Shown in pieces: positions 44,815-55,358 of a stretch of 64,000 nucleotides of DNA. The DNA comes from CAYLPJ01 sp964385465 (GTDB lineage Bacteria; Planctomycetota; Phycisphaerae; SM23-33): contig CAYLPJ010000009.1 of NCBI GenBank assembly GCA_964385465.1, positions 1 through 64,000 of the forward strand, read 5' to 3'. The notes beneath the pieces were generated by a model, which was given only the letters and a program-made list of their open reading frames with translations, was not told where the DNA came from and searched no databases. Position numbers and translations under genes: made by a program. Position 1 is the first letter of the stretch. Each line of letters opens with the position of its first letter.

Positions 44815-47071
44815 ACAGGAAGATGTTCAGGGCCAGGTTCTTCCCGCCGGCGTCGGCATAGCCCCGGCAGGAGTACGGGTTGTCGCCCTCCAGGGCGCAC
44901 GAGAAATCATACTTGCTGTAGATGAGCACGGTTCGCCCCTTGATGGTGACGGCCTCGAGGGGCGGGCGCGCCGTGCCGCGCGCGTTCAGCTCTTCGGCCA
45001 GGATGCGGCGGTAGCGGACCTCGCCCAGGCGCGTGCCCACCCGGCCGGTGTAGATCGGATGCTCCGCCGGCAACGGCTCCAGCCGCCGGTCCGGCAAGAG
45101 CTTCGCGACCATCTCGCGGAAGCTCTTGTCGAACGCCTTGCGGCCGCAGCAGGCGTCGGCAATGAGGCAGCCGCCGCGTTCGAGATAGGTCCGCAGGGCG
45201 GCGATCTCCTCGTCGGTGTACTCGAAAGTGAAGTGCCCGGTCATGAAAACCACCGGGTACTCGAAGAGCTTCTCGTCGGTGGGCCGGAGGTAGCGCCCGC
45301 GGGCGACGACGTCGACCTTTGCGCGGTCCCGCAGCATGGCGGCAAGGTGGGCCTCGCAGTGGACGTCGGCCTTGTAGTCGCCGTCGTGGACCAGCCGGGC
45401 GATGCGGACGGCCCCGCGGGGCACCTCGGCCAGGCGGCGGGCCTCCCGGCGTGCGGGAGGCAGTTCGACGACGTCGAGCTTGTCCTGGAGCATCTCCTTG
45501 CCGGTGGCGTATGCGGCGACGTTCGTGCCCACCCGGAACGCCAGCTCGGACCACGTGGGGATCGTCTTGAGCTCCCAGAGGCAGCTCAGGGCCTTGGGGG
45601 CGAAGAACACCCCGGTCCGGCAGCCGACGTCGATGCCCTCGAGACCGTAGCGGTCCTCGCCGGTAAGCTTGTAGGAGCTGCGGAACACCGGATGCGAGGC
45701 GTCCAGCTTCCGCAGGCGGTACTCGGGAAACGCCTCGGTGGCGAACCGGCGGAACCCCTCGGCAAAGCCCAGCGAGCCGCAGCAGGCGTCGCACAGCAGC
45801 GTCCCGCCGGATTCCACGAACGCCCGCAGCTTCCGCTTCTCCGCCGCCGTGAACGCGGGGAACTCGTGCCCGGTGATGAACAGGATCGGCGCGACGCGAA
45901 GATCCGCCAACGGCAGCTCCAGCGTCGTGTTCTGCCACGTCACCCGCTTGCCGAACTTGTCGCCCAGCCAGGCGGTGAAGTTCTCCAGGTCGTGGATGTT
46001 GCGGTTCCAGCTCGGTTCCTTCGTCCCCTGCCACTTGAGCTTCTGGATCAGCACCGGGCGGTTGCCCTTCGACAGGAACAGCAGCCCGAACACGGTATCG
46101 TACAACCGGTGGTTCCACGAGCCGCCCGCCGCCTGCGTCTCGGCCAGGAAGCCCGCGCCCTCCCGGTACCAGTCGTGCCTGCCGAAGTTGCGGAGACCCG
46201 AGACCATCCCCACCCGCTCGACGCCGTAGAGGTAGTAGTGCAGCCAGGTCCCCCCCCGCCGGGGGTTCTGGCGGACGGAGAAGTTGTCGGTCATCCACTT
46301 CAGCCCGCCGGCCAGCACGACGTTCTGTCGGTACTTGCCGCAATCGGGGTATACGCCGTCGACGAACGCCCGTTCCCGGGCCATGTGCAGCCGCTGGCCG
46401 ACGATGTACAAGCTGGCGGTTCCCGCGGCCGTCATGGAGCCGTAAGACCGCTGGCGGCTGCCGGTGTAGCCCCACCCGCCGTCGTGGCCCTGGGTGTTGA
46501 CGAAGTGCTGGCGGCTGCGCTGCCAGACCCGCTCGGGGACCTGGGCGCCGGCCTTGGCGGCCTCGTGGAGGCCCAGGAGGGCGAACTGCGTGTTGGAGTT
46601 GTCCCCTCGCCCGCGGATCCGCCCGCCCCGCGTGCCGTAGCCCCACATGCCCGTCGGCAACTGCGTGCGGACCAACCAGGCCGTCGCCACGTTCAGCCGG
46701 TCCCGATAGTCCGGATCGTCGAGGATGGCGTAGACCTGCGCCTTCAGCGAGACGACGTACGTCGCCTCGTTCGGCACCCGGTCCAGCACCGACAGGCCGC
46801 GGACGACGGCCGCGTCGTTCGCGGGCACGCCCGCGTGGAGCATGCCCAGCACCGCCAGGGCGGTCGTGCCGCCATTGTGCCCGCTGTTCTGCCAGCTCCC
46901 GTCGTGACGCTGGGCCTGGCGGATGTGGGCGAGGGCAGCCTGGATGGCGGCCTTGACCTGCTCGTTGGTGACCGCCGTCGCCGGTCGCGGCGCCGCCAGC
47001 GCGGCGCACAGCCCAACCGCCGACGCGGCCAGCAGGTAGCGCTTGTGCGGGGCTCGGGGCATACGTACCAT
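44798..47071 (-). CDS. Exported cyclase-repeat/DUF4159-like protein (B)
   Basis: A 757-residue paralogue of the downstream gene: signal peptide (~1-33), alpha-toroid repeats (~38-330; IRQAQRHDGSWQNSGH, QLPTGMWGYGTR, GHDGGWGYTG, TQAAGGSWNH), and two DUF4159-type domains (~385-560 and ~590-757; LFITGHEFPAFTAAEKRKL...GGTLLCDACCG and VFMTGHFTFEYTDEE...GGCLIADACCG). The duplicated CDACCG/ADACCG motif is striking. Two start codons are possible (47071 or 47062); GGAAGG is 2 nt or 11 nt upstream. A minus-strand TACAAT lies at 47121-47116. Divergent from moxR, a common pairing in Planctomycetota. Function unknown. Confidence 0.8.
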   Translation of the reverse strand: MVRMPRAPHKRYLLAASAVGLCAALAAPRPATAVTNEQVKAAIQAALAHIRQAQRHDGSWQNSGHNGGTTALAVLGMLHAGVPANDAAVVRGLSVLDRVPNEATYVVSLKAQVYAILDDPDYRDRLNVATAWLVRTQLPTGMWGYGTRGGRIRGRGDNSNTQFALLGLHEAAKAGAQVPERVWQRSRQHFVNTQGHDGGWGYTGSRQRSYGSMTAAGTASLYIVGQRLHMARERAFVDGVYPDCGKYRQNVVLAGGLKWMTDNFSVRQNPRRGGTWLHYYLYGVERVGMVSGLRNFGRHDWYREGAGFLAETQAAGGSWNHRLYDTVFGLLFLSKGNRPVLIQKLKWQGTKEPSWNRNIHDLENFTAWLGDKFGKRVTWQNTTLELPLADLRVAPILFITGHEFPAFTAAEKRKLRAFVESGGTLLCDACCGSLGFAEGFRRFATEAFPEYRLRKLDASHPVFRSSYKLTGEDRYGLEGIDVGCRTGVFFAPKALSCLWELKTIPTWSELAFRVGTNVAAYATGKEMLQDKLDVVELPPARREARRLAEVPRGAVRIARLVHDGDYKADVHCEAHLAAMLRDRAKVDVVARGRYLRPTDEKLFEYPVVFMTGHFTFEYTDEEIAALRTYLERGGCLIADACCGRKAFDKSFREMVAKLLPDRRLEPLPAEHPIYTGRVGTRLGEVRYRRILAEELNARGTARPPLEAVTIKGRTVLIYSKYDFSCALEGDNPYSCRGYADAGGKNLALNIFLYAISY

Positions 47072-47180
47072 ATCCTTCCACCGGCCGGGCCCGCAGCCCG
47101 GGCGGACATCCGTACATTGTATCGGCCCGGCCCCCCGGCCGATAGCCATAGCTTTGCCCGCCACCCCGACGGGAGGCCCG

Positions 47181-48272
<1,092 letters not shown>

Positions 48273-48323
48273 CGCATCTCCCGGTGATATCTTGCCGTTT
48301 CGCCCCTCCGCCGGGACACCCCC

Positions 48324-48351
48324 TTGACACATGCGGGATTTGTGCTAGAAT
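48324..48351 (+). promoter_or_regulatory. Strong predicted promoter of the small anchored protein
   Basis: TTGACA (48324-48329), 16-bp spacer, TAGAAT (48346-48351), the best consensus match in the window. The ~80-nt leader carries a GCCCGC/GCGGGC stem with an 8-nt loop and purine-rich GAGTGAGGG just before the ATG at 48440. Confidence 0.7.
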
Positions 48352-48439
48352 CACCGTACCTAGCAGTGAGGGAAATTCAGGTAAGCGAGGACAGCCGGCC
48401 CGCACCGCTCCGCGGGCTTGCAATGAAGGCGAGTGAGGG

Positions 48440-48745
48440 ATGATCCGTTTCCCTTCGATCCGTAGTTTCGTGATGCTCAGCGCTGTGCTGATCTGTTCCG
48501 CCCTGATCGCGCAGACCATCGCCAGCGGCACGCACACCCCGGCGCCGGCCACGACCGGCTCTGCCGCGACGACCGCCTCTGCGGCCTCGGTCGCCGGCCC
48601 CGTCGCCACAGGCGACACCCAACAGCCGCACACCCCCTGGGTGCTCTGGGCCATCGTCGGCTCGGGCAGCCTCCTGGTGCTTCTCCGCCCGCGAAAGAGA
48701 ACAGCGGAAGCGGCCCCCGCGCGGTCCTCGTCCTCCTCGCGATAG
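48440..48745 (+). CDS. Small exported protein with C-terminal membrane anchor
   Basis: A 101-residue protein. It has a hydrophobic N-terminal segment (FVMLSAVLICSALIAQTIAS), a short Ala/Thr/Pro-rich middle (~30-66), a second hydrophobic segment (WVLWAIVGSGSLLVLL), then RPRKR and a Ser-rich end. The C-terminal layout (helix plus Arg cluster) resembles sorting-tail anchors such as PEP-CTERM, but the PEP tripeptide is missing; TQQPHTP precedes the helix. The strong promoter argues that it is real. No relative recognised. It could also be a small two-helix membrane protein. Confidence 0.6.
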   Translation: MIRFPSIRSFVMLSAVLICSALIAQTIASGTHTPAPATTGSAATTASAASVAGPVATGDTQQPHTPWVLWAIVGSGSLLVLLRPRKRTAEAAPARSSSSSR

Positions 48746-48784
48746 GCCCCGCGGGACCGATCCACACTCCGTCCCGGGGGCCAC

Positions 48785-48813
48785 TGGACAACCGTCCCCC
48801 GGGCCGCTACCCT
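48785..48813 (+). promoter_or_regulatory. Predicted leaderless promoter of gpsA
   Basis: TGGACA (48785-48790), 17-bp spacer, TACCCT (48808-48813), then 6 nt to the ATG at 48820. Transcription would start at the A of the start codon, and no Shine-Dalgarno sequence is present. Confidence 0.5.
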
Positions 48814-48819
48814 GCCGCA

Positions 48820-49824
48820 ATGCCCGAACGCGTCACCGTCATCGGCGACGGGGGGATGGGGACCACTTGCGCGATCATGATCGCCGAGAACGGCCATGAC
48901 GTGCGCCTCTGGTCCGCCTTCCCCGACAGCGCTGAGCGGCTGGGCCGCGAGCGGGTCAACGAGCCGTTCCTTCCCGGCCGACGGCTGCCGGACACCATCG
49001 AGGTCACCGGAGAAGACGCCCGGGCCTTCGCCGCCTCCGACCTGGCCGTCGCGGCCGTGCCCACGCAGTTCATCCGCGGTGTCTGGCAGCGGCTCGCCGA
49101 GCACTGCCCGGCGGGGCTGCCGATCTGCTCGGTGGCCAAGGGCATCGAGAACGAGACGCTGCTTCGCCCCACGCAGGTGCTGGCCGACGTGCTGGACGGC
49201 GGGCAGTCCGCCCGGCCGCTGGCGGCGCTGTCGGGTCCGTCGATCGCCCCGGAGGTCGCCCGCAAGCTGCCGGCGACGGTCGTGGTCGCCGCCGAGGACG
49301 CCGACTTCGCCCGCCGCGTGCAGGTCCTGGTCAGCCGCCCGTACTTCCGGGCCTACACCAACGACGACCTGCTCGGCGTCGAACTCGCCGGGGCGACCAA
49401 GAACGTCGTCGCCATCGCGGCCGGCATCCTCGACGGGCTCCAGGCCGGAGACAACGCCAAGGCCGCCCTCGTCAGCCGCGGGCTCAGCGAGATCACCCGC
49501 CTCGGCGCCGCCATGGGCGCCCGCCCCGAGACCTTCGCCGGGCTCGCGGGCGTCGGGGACCTCGTGACGACCTGCATCTCCCCGGTCGGGAGGAACCGGT
49601 CCTTCGGCGAGGCCGTCGGCCGAGGCGGTGATGTCCGCCGGCTCCTGGCCGCCAGCCGTATGGTTGTCGAGGGCGTCGCCACCACGCGCAGCGTCGTCGC
49701 CCTGGCCCAGCGCCACGCCGTCGAGATGCCCATCACCGCGGCCGTCCACGAGGTGCTGTTCAATGACGTCGCCCCCGAGGCCGCCATCCGCAAGCTGATG
49801 AACCGCCCGCTGAAGGCCGAATGA
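48820..49824 (+). CDS. gpsA: Glycerol-3-phosphate dehydrogenase [NAD(P)+]
   Basis: Reduces dihydroxyacetone phosphate to sn-glycerol-3-phosphate for membrane lipid synthesis. A 334-residue protein with the N-terminal NAD(P) motif VTVIGDGGMGTTCAI, SVAKGIENET, LSGPSIAPEVA, the catalytic Lys region ELAGATKNVVAIAAGILDGL, and the substrate loop LAGVGDLVTTCISPVGRNRS. Normal length. The dinucleotide motif is GDGGMG instead of the usual GxGxxG/A, a minor variant. It appears to have its own leaderless promoter; the photoproduct-lyase-like gene follows 49 bp later. Confidence 0.93.
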   Translation: MPERVTVIGDGGMGTTCAIMIAENGHDVRLWSAFPDSAERLGRERVNEPFLPGRRLPDTIEVTGEDARAFAASDLAVAAVPTQFIRGVWQRLAEHCPAGLPICSVAKGIENETLLRPTQVLADVLDGGQSARPLAALSGPSIAPEVARKLPATVVVAAEDADFARRVQVLVSRPYFRAYTNDDLLGVELAGATKNVVAIAAGILDGLQAGDNAKAALVSRGLSEITRLGAAMGARPETFAGLAGVGDLVTTCISPVGRNRSFGEAVGRGGDVRRLLAASRMVVEGVATTRSVVALAQRHAVEMPITAAVHEVLFNDVAPEAAIRKLMNRPLKAE

Positions 49825-49839
49825 GCCGACCGATCGGGC

Positions 49840-49867
49840 TTGCCAGGCACCTCCACCGCGGTATGCT
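49840..49867 (+). promoter_or_regulatory. Predicted leaderless promoter of the photoproduct-lyase-like gene
   Basis: TTGCCA (49840-49845), 16-bp spacer, TATGCT (49862-49867), then 6 nt (GGACGC) to the ATG at 49874. Same geometry as gpsA. Confidence 0.5.
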
Positions 49868-49873
49868 GGACGC

Positions 49874-51174
49874 ATGTATCCTCTCAAGCCCACCGGCGTG
49901 TACGCGCTGAAGCGGGCGCTCGACCGGCCGCACTGGGTCGCGCGCATGGACCGCATCCTGGCAGCCATCGGCTTCCCGCGGGAGCGGGTCGTCGAGTTCG
50001 ACGAGGACGAGTTGCCCGACGTCCTCGGCGGGATGGCTCCCGAGCGGCCGCCCGATGACGCCGGCCACCCGCCCGACCCCTGGACGCGCCCGCTGATCTT
50101 CACCGCGATCGAGCTGACCGAGCCGCGGCGGGATCTCTCGGGGCTGATCGAGCGCTGTCCGGAGTCCGCGCCGGCATCGCTGGTGCGGGACGTCTGCGGG
50201 CAGATCACCCTCGTCCGCCCGACGCACCCGAGGCGAAAGGACTGGGACACCGGCTGCGTGTGCTGGCCGACGATGGACTTCGGCGTGATGCGCGGCTGTC
50301 CGCACGGCTGCCTGTACTGCCCGGAGGGCAAGTGGGGTCGGCGGATCGCGGTGGCGCTGAACCTCGAAGAGTACGTCGAGCAGGTCGTCACCCGCACGAT
50401 CCTCGAGAACCCCTGGCAGCGGTGCTTCCGCATGATCGGCTGGGGGGCCGACCTGCTGACCTTCGAGCCGGAGAACGGGCTCTTCCGACTGTTCACCGAC
50501 AAGCTCGCCGAGTACGAGGACCGCTACGGCTACTTCCACACCGGCAGCGACAACGTCGACTGGATCGCCGAACTGCCCCACCGCGGCTGATCGGCGTGTG
50601 GACCGTCTCGGCCGACCGCGCCGGCGAGCGGATCGAGCCCGGCGCGGCCCCGGCGACAGCGCGTTTCGAGGCCGGCCGCAAGTGCATCCGCATGGGCGTG
50701 CCCGCGCGGTACAAGTTCAAGCCCATCATCCCCCTCCGCGGCTGGCGGGAGGACTACGCCGCCGCCATCGAGCAGGCCCTTCGCGAGCCGCGTCCGGAGT
50801 CCATCGGCCTCTGCGTTGTCATGTGGATGAGCCTCGACGAGCTCGCCGGGCGCATCCCGCCGGACGAGCTGGACCCGGACTTCGTCGCCGCCGCCGAGGC
50901 CGCCCGAGACGAGCTCGCCGACAGCCGCATGGGCCCCTTCCCGCACGACGTCCGCAAGGAGATCTACCTCCATCTGCTCGGCGAGATCCGCCGCCACGAC
51001 GCGGAAATCCCCGTCTACATCTCCACCGAGAGCCGCGAAATGTGGGATGACCTCGCCGGGACCCTCGGCCAGAGGCCGGAAACCTACGTCTGCGGCTGCG
51101 GCCCCGCGGCCGTCCCCGGGCGCAAACTCGCCCTCCACCCCGACTGCCGGACCTCGACCTACGTCGAGCCGTGA
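49874..51174 (+). pseudogene. Spore-photoproduct-lyase-like radical SAM protein, split by a frameshift
   Basis: The first frame (49874-50590, 238 residues) carries the cluster motif MRGCPHGCLYCPEGK (Cys142, Cys146, Cys149) and ends LPHRG-stop. The remaining ~195 residues continue in the -1 frame to 51174 (LIGVWTVSADRAGERIEPG, FKPIIPLRGWREDYAAAIEQ, VYISTESREMW, TYVCGCGPAAVPGRKL). Joined, they make a ~430-residue protein with the layout of the SPL/DNA-repair-photolyase-like radical SAM family, the break falling just before the conserved W-S segment. One base appears to be missing near 50580-50593. It may be a true pseudogene, a sequencing or assembly error, or (less likely, since no slippery heptamer is seen) programmed -1 frameshifting. 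Confidence 0.75.
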
Positions 51175-51260
51175 GAGCGCGCGGGCGCCTTGCGTCCGGC
51201 CGGGCATGCCGGGCATAATCTCCGGGCGTTCGTGCACGAGACCTCTCGCAGGAGACGCCC

Positions 51261-54200
51261 ATGTCCACTCGCCTTCGTCTCGCAGCGTCGGCGGCCGCGG
51301 TCGCGGTTGTCGCATACGTTCTCCCCCCTGCCGCCGGAGCCGCCGAGAAGGCGCCGCGGATTCCCATCGGGCAGTTCCAGGCCCGCCGACTGACCGAGCC
51401 GCCGACCGTCGACGGCAACGTTGCCGAGGGCGAATGGGACGAGGCCCTGATGACCAGCGGTTGTGTCACCGTCTTCAGCCACAAGCTCATGGAGGCGCGA
51501 ACGCAGTTCGGCATGGCGTTCGACGACGAGCGGTTCTACTTCCTCGCCGAGTGCACCCGCGGGCTGCGCGAGTGGCGGCTGAAGAAGTCCGCCCGGGAGA
51601 ACGATGACTACAACTTCGGCGACGCCTCCATCGAGGTCTGGGTCAGCCCCCCCACCCCCGTGCCGGAGACGTACCAGAACATCATCAACACCTTCCCGGC
51701 CGTGATGGACGTCCGCAACATCCCCAGCCGTGGCTACTCGGCGATGGGCTGGACCGGCCGGTGGACGCTGGGCGTCATCGAGAGCGAGACGGCGTACGTC
51801 ATCGAGGCGTCCGTGCCGATCGCGGACTTCGGCATCGACAAGATCGCCGACGGCGACGTCTGGCGCTTCCTGCTCTGCCGCACCAGCCCGGGCAGCAAGC
51901 CACGGGCCCAGGGCTCCTGGTCGATAACCCAGGGCTTCGGCGAGATCGTCCAGCACCCCGAGGTCCGCCTCGTCGACGACGGCGCCGTCCTCCAGGTCCG
52001 GAACACCATCAGCCTGTTCACCGGCAAGGTGGACTTCCCCCTCGCCGTCGTAGCGCCCCGGGCCAAGCCGCTGAAAGCCGTCGTGGCCGTGCGCATCCAG
52101 TCCGGGCCCGTCCCCGCCGACGACGACCGCGTCCTCCGCCGCACCGTCGAGGTACCCGCCGGCGGGCGAAAGGAACTCCGAATCACCGGCGACCTCGCGC
52201 CGCGGAAAGCCGGCGTGATCACCATCACCGCAACCGCCGACGGGGGCGACGAGTTCTTCCGCCAGTCCCTGCCCTTCGAGGTCAACGGGTTCGTCCACAA
52301 GCCGCCCCGCCGGCCGGAAAACGCGCCCGTCCCCGAGCCGCTGGGCATCCAGGCCCAGTACGGGCCGGAGAACCACGTCATGCTCATCCGCGCCGACGCG
52401 ATCAACCTGCCCGCCCGCGAGAAGGTCGCCTCGCTCGAAATGAAGGTGATCTCCCCCGACAAGGGCCGCACGCTCCTGACCGCCCCCCTGCCGCCCCTGC
52501 GGAACTGGTACACACGGGCGCTGGTGCCCATGGGCAAGGTCCGCCCGCCGCAGTGGAACGAGGCCCACTACGACTACTGCGTGCGGTTCAACAAGAACCT
52601 CCCGGCCGAGAACAAGGCCCGCAAGAAGAAGGGCCTGCCCCCGATGGAGCCGCGCGACCTGCCCGAGAAGGAACCGATGACCGTCCGCGTGGAGGTCTCG
52701 GCGAAGGACGCCGGCGGGCAGGTGCTGCACACGGCCTCGAAGGAGGTCGGCCTGCTGCGGTACCGTTTCTACTGGACGGACAACGACGCCGGAGAGACCG
52801 ACAAGGTCATCCCGCCGTGGACCCCGGTGACGTGGCGCGGCGGGAAGGTCGGCGTGTGGAACCGCGAGATGGCGATCAACGCACTCGGCCTGCTGGACGG
52901 GCTGGATAACGGCGGCACCGAGCAGCTTCGGCGGATGCGCCTCGTGGCCGTGGTGGACGGCAAGCGGGTGCCCCTCGGCGTGTCGGGCAAACCGGCGGTC
53001 GTTCGCCGCGTGGAGAACGCGATCACCTTCGCCGGCGACGGCGGCGGGGCCGGGTTGAGGCTCTCGGCCCGGACGACCGTCGAGTTCGACGGCTTCACGC
53101 TCAGCGACCTGACCATCGCCCCCGCCGACCCCCACGCCGGGGCCGAGGTCGACAAGCTGTTCCTCGAAATCGTCCTGCCCGAGACCGAGGCGACGCACTT
53201 CTGCACCACCGCCGGCGGATGGGCGGCCGTGCACGACAAGACCCCCGCCTACTGGTCCAGCCGCCAGACGGCCTCGGGCCTGCTGATCGGCGACTTCGTG
53301 CCCTACATCTGGCTGACCAACAGCGACCGCGCCTTCCTGTGGTTCGCCGACAACGACAAGGGCTGGATCACCGACGACGACAAGTCGCTGCCCACCCAGG
53401 AGGTCGTCCGCAAGGACGGTACGGTAACGCTGCGTGTGCACTTTATCGAACTGCCCACCAACCTTCGCGAGCCCACCACCGTCCGCTACGGCTACCAGGC
53501 GTTCCCGGCCAAGCCCCTGCCGGCCGGGTGGCGGACGATCGTCTGCTCCGGCCGAACGCCCGAGTTGCTGCCGCGGTCCCGCAACACGTATTTCTGGCAC
53601 GACGGCAACTGGGCGGTGCTGTGGCCCTACTACTGCTCTCCGTATCCCTGGAGCATGGACAAGAGCCGCGAGACGTACTCCCGATGGCCCCGCAACACGA
53701 CGCATCGGCCGATGGTCGGCTCGATCGCCCATTCGGTCGGCCGATACCGCGACTACCGCGGCAACGAGTTCCCCGGCTACGTGGTGGACTGGGGCGCCAC
53801 GCCGGGCGACCGCACCAACGCCAACTGCACGCAGGGCGAGGGGGCGGTGGACTTCCGGGTGTGGCACTACCGGCGGTGGGTCCGCGAGGCCGGCTTCCGC
53901 GGGCTGTACATCGACGAGAACTACCTCGCTCTCGACAGCAACCCGCTGACCGGCGGGGCCTACGTTCGCCCGGACGGGCGGACGCAGCGCGGCTATTCCT
54001 ACATCGGCCTGCGGGACTACTACAAGCGTATGAAGGCCATGTTCCATCGCCAGAACGTCCCCGCGCCGAACCTGTGGATGCACATTTCCTCCGGCGCGGC
54101 CTACCACGCGTGGCTGGGGGACATCTTCTTCGAGGGCGAGAACGTCGAGCCGACGAACCTCCACTACGACTACATGGAGGTCCTCCCGGCGGCCAGGATG

Positions 54201-55313
54201 CGGGCGATCGGCTCGTCGAAGTGCGCCGGAGGCACCATGGCGATGATGTGCCAATCCCAGCGCCACGCCACCGTCCACGAGCCCAAGCACACCCACCAGT
54301 TCGTCGGCTGGGTGCTCGCCCACGACGTCATGCCCGAGCAGGTACGGTTCTTCGAGCTGCTCGCCCAGCACGGGCGGTTCCACCGCGCCGACTGCCGCTT
54401 CCACCCCTACTGGAAGCCCGACACGCCGGCGAAGACCCACACGCCCGACTGCCTCGTCTCCGCCCACACCACCGAAGGCCGGGCGCTGTTGTGGATCGTC
54501 AACACGTCGCGAGAGGACCGCACGGTCGAAGTCCGCGCGGACTTGGCCGGGTTCGGCCTCGGCGGCGCGAAGGTGCTCGCAATCAATGCCGAGACCGGCG
54601 AGGACGTGGCGCTCGACGGCGGGCGCTTTGCCGTCGACGTGCTGAAGCGCGACTTCGCGGCCGTGCTGCTGGTGCGGCCCGCCGGCCTGGACACCGCCGC
54701 GGGCGAGAGCTTGCGGGCGACCTTCGACGGCCCGTCGGCGACGGCGGATGAGGCCGTCGGCTCGGACGTCTTCCAGGCGGCCCGTCGGGCCAAGGGCGCG
54801 CCGGAGGGCGTTTTCCGGGTGGCGGGGGCGAAGGGCGCGGGGCTGGTCGGCGGGGTGTGGATCTACCCGCACCTGACCCTCCGCGACGAGGCCGGGAGGC
54901 TGACATTCGACGCCAAGCTCCCGGCAAAGCCCTCCGGCTCGGTCCTCGACGCCGGGCGGGTGCGGCTGATGTGGCGGCGCGGCAAGGAGCCGAGGTTGCT
55001 GCTGACCAGCGACCTGAACCCCGTCACCGGGCGGGACCGCCGCGGCGCGCCGGTGCTCGGCAAGGACAAGGCCAAGGTCCGCAACGTGGAACTGCCCGCG
55101 CCGGGGGTGGGGTGGCACGGCTTCGAGTTGGCGTGGCGGGGCGAGGAGCTGACCGTCGCCATCGACGGCAAGCAGGCGGGCAAGATCGGCTTCGCCGGCT
55201 TCGGCATCGGCCGGCCGCTGGGCAAGGACCTCGTTCATCTGCCGAAGTTCGACTTCGGTGCCCGCGGCGGGGCCGAGGCGATCGACGAGGTCCGCGGCTA
55301 CCGGAACCGGTAA
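51261..55313 (+). CDS. Very large secreted glycoside-hydrolase-like protein
   Basis: A 1350-residue exported protein: signal peptide (~1-28), a CBM9/DOMON-like domain (~38-240; PPTVDGNVAEGEWDEAL, ASIEVWVSPP), beta-rich linker domains (~245-560), then a region with FCTTAGGWAAVHDKTPAYW and IWLTNSDRAFLWFADNDKGW. A TIM-barrel-like part follows (~780-1010; FPGYVVDWGATPGD, GFRGLYIDENYLA, DYYKRMKAMF, LWMHISSGAAYHAW), and a C-terminal beta-sandwich (~1150-1350). The DEN segment could hold catalytic acids. Layout resembles GH123/DUF6067-type exported glycosidases; the assignment is tentative and substrate unknown. GGAG lies 8 nt upstream; -10-like CATAAT at 51214-51219. Confidence 0.6.
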   Translation: MSTRLRLAASAAAVAVVAYVLPPAAGAAEKAPRIPIGQFQARRLTEPPTVDGNVAEGEWDEALMTSGCVTVFSHKLMEARTQFGMAFDDERFYFLAECTRGLREWRLKKSARENDDYNFGDASIEVWVSPPTPVPETYQNIINTFPAVMDVRNIPSRGYSAMGWTGRWTLGVIESETAYVIEASVPIADFGIDKIADGDVWRFLLCRTSPGSKPRAQGSWSITQGFGEIVQHPEVRLVDDGAVLQVRNTISLFTGKVDFPLAVVAPRAKPLKAVVAVRIQSGPVPADDDRVLRRTVEVPAGGRKELRITGDLAPRKAGVITITATADGGDEFFRQSLPFEVNGFVHKPPRRPENAPVPEPLGIQAQYGPENHVMLIRADAINLPAREKVASLEMKVISPDKGRTLLTAPLPPLRNWYTRALVPMGKVRPPQWNEAHYDYCVRFNKNLPAENKARKKKGLPPMEPRDLPEKEPMTVRVEVSAKDAGGQVLHTASKEVGLLRYRFYWTDNDAGETDKVIPPWTPVTWRGGKVGVWNREMAINALGLLDGLDNGGTEQLRRMRLVAVVDGKRVPLGVSGKPAVVRRVENAITFAGDGGGAGLRLSARTTVEFDGFTLSDLTIAPADPHAGAEVDKLFLEIVLPETEATHFCTTAGGWAAVHDKTPAYWSSRQTASGLLIGDFVPYIWLTNSDRAFLWFADNDKGWITDDDKSLPTQEVVRKDGTVTLRVHFIELPTNLREPTTVRYGYQAFPAKPLPAGWRTIVCSGRTPELLPRSRNTYFWHDGNWAVLWPYYCSPYPWSMDKSRETYSRWPRNTTHRPMVGSIAHSVGRYRDYRGNEFPGYVVDWGATPGDRTNANCTQGEGAVDFRVWHYRRWVREAGFRGLYIDENYLALDSNPLTGGAYVRPDGRTQRGYSYIGLRDYYKRMKAMFHRQNVPAPNLWMHISSGAAYHAWLGDIFFEGENVEPTNLHYDYMEVLPAARMRAIGSSKCAGGTMAMMCQSQRHATVHEPKHTHQFVGWVLAHDVMPEQVRFFELLAQHGRFHRADCRFHPYWKPDTPAKTHTPDCLVSAHTTEGRALLWIVNTSREDRTVEVRADLAGFGLGGAKVLAINAETGEDVALDGGRFAVDVLKRDFAAVLLVRPAGLDTAAGESLRATFDGPSATADEAVGSDVFQAARRAKGAPEGVFRVAGAKGAGLVGGVWIYPHLTLRDEAGRLTFDAKLPAKPSGSVLDAGRVRLMWRRGKEPRLLLTSDLNPVTGRDRRGAPVLGKDKAKVRNVELPAPGVGWHGFELAWRGEELTVAIDGKQAGKIGFAGFGIGRPLGKDLVHLPKFDFGARGGAEAIDEVRGYRNR

Positions 55314-55340
55314 CGCGTTGCATCGGTCGCCGCCGGCGGA

Positions 55341-55346
55341 TAGGAT
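55341..55346 (+). promoter_or_regulatory. -10-like element upstream of pyrR
   Basis: TAGGAT with a weak TTGCAT 17 bp upstream (55318-55323, overlapping the end of the preceding gene). The leader to the pyrR ATG would be only ~6 nt, too short for a classical PyrR-controlled attenuator. Confidence 0.3.
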
Positions 55347-55358
55347 TCCGTCACAGCC

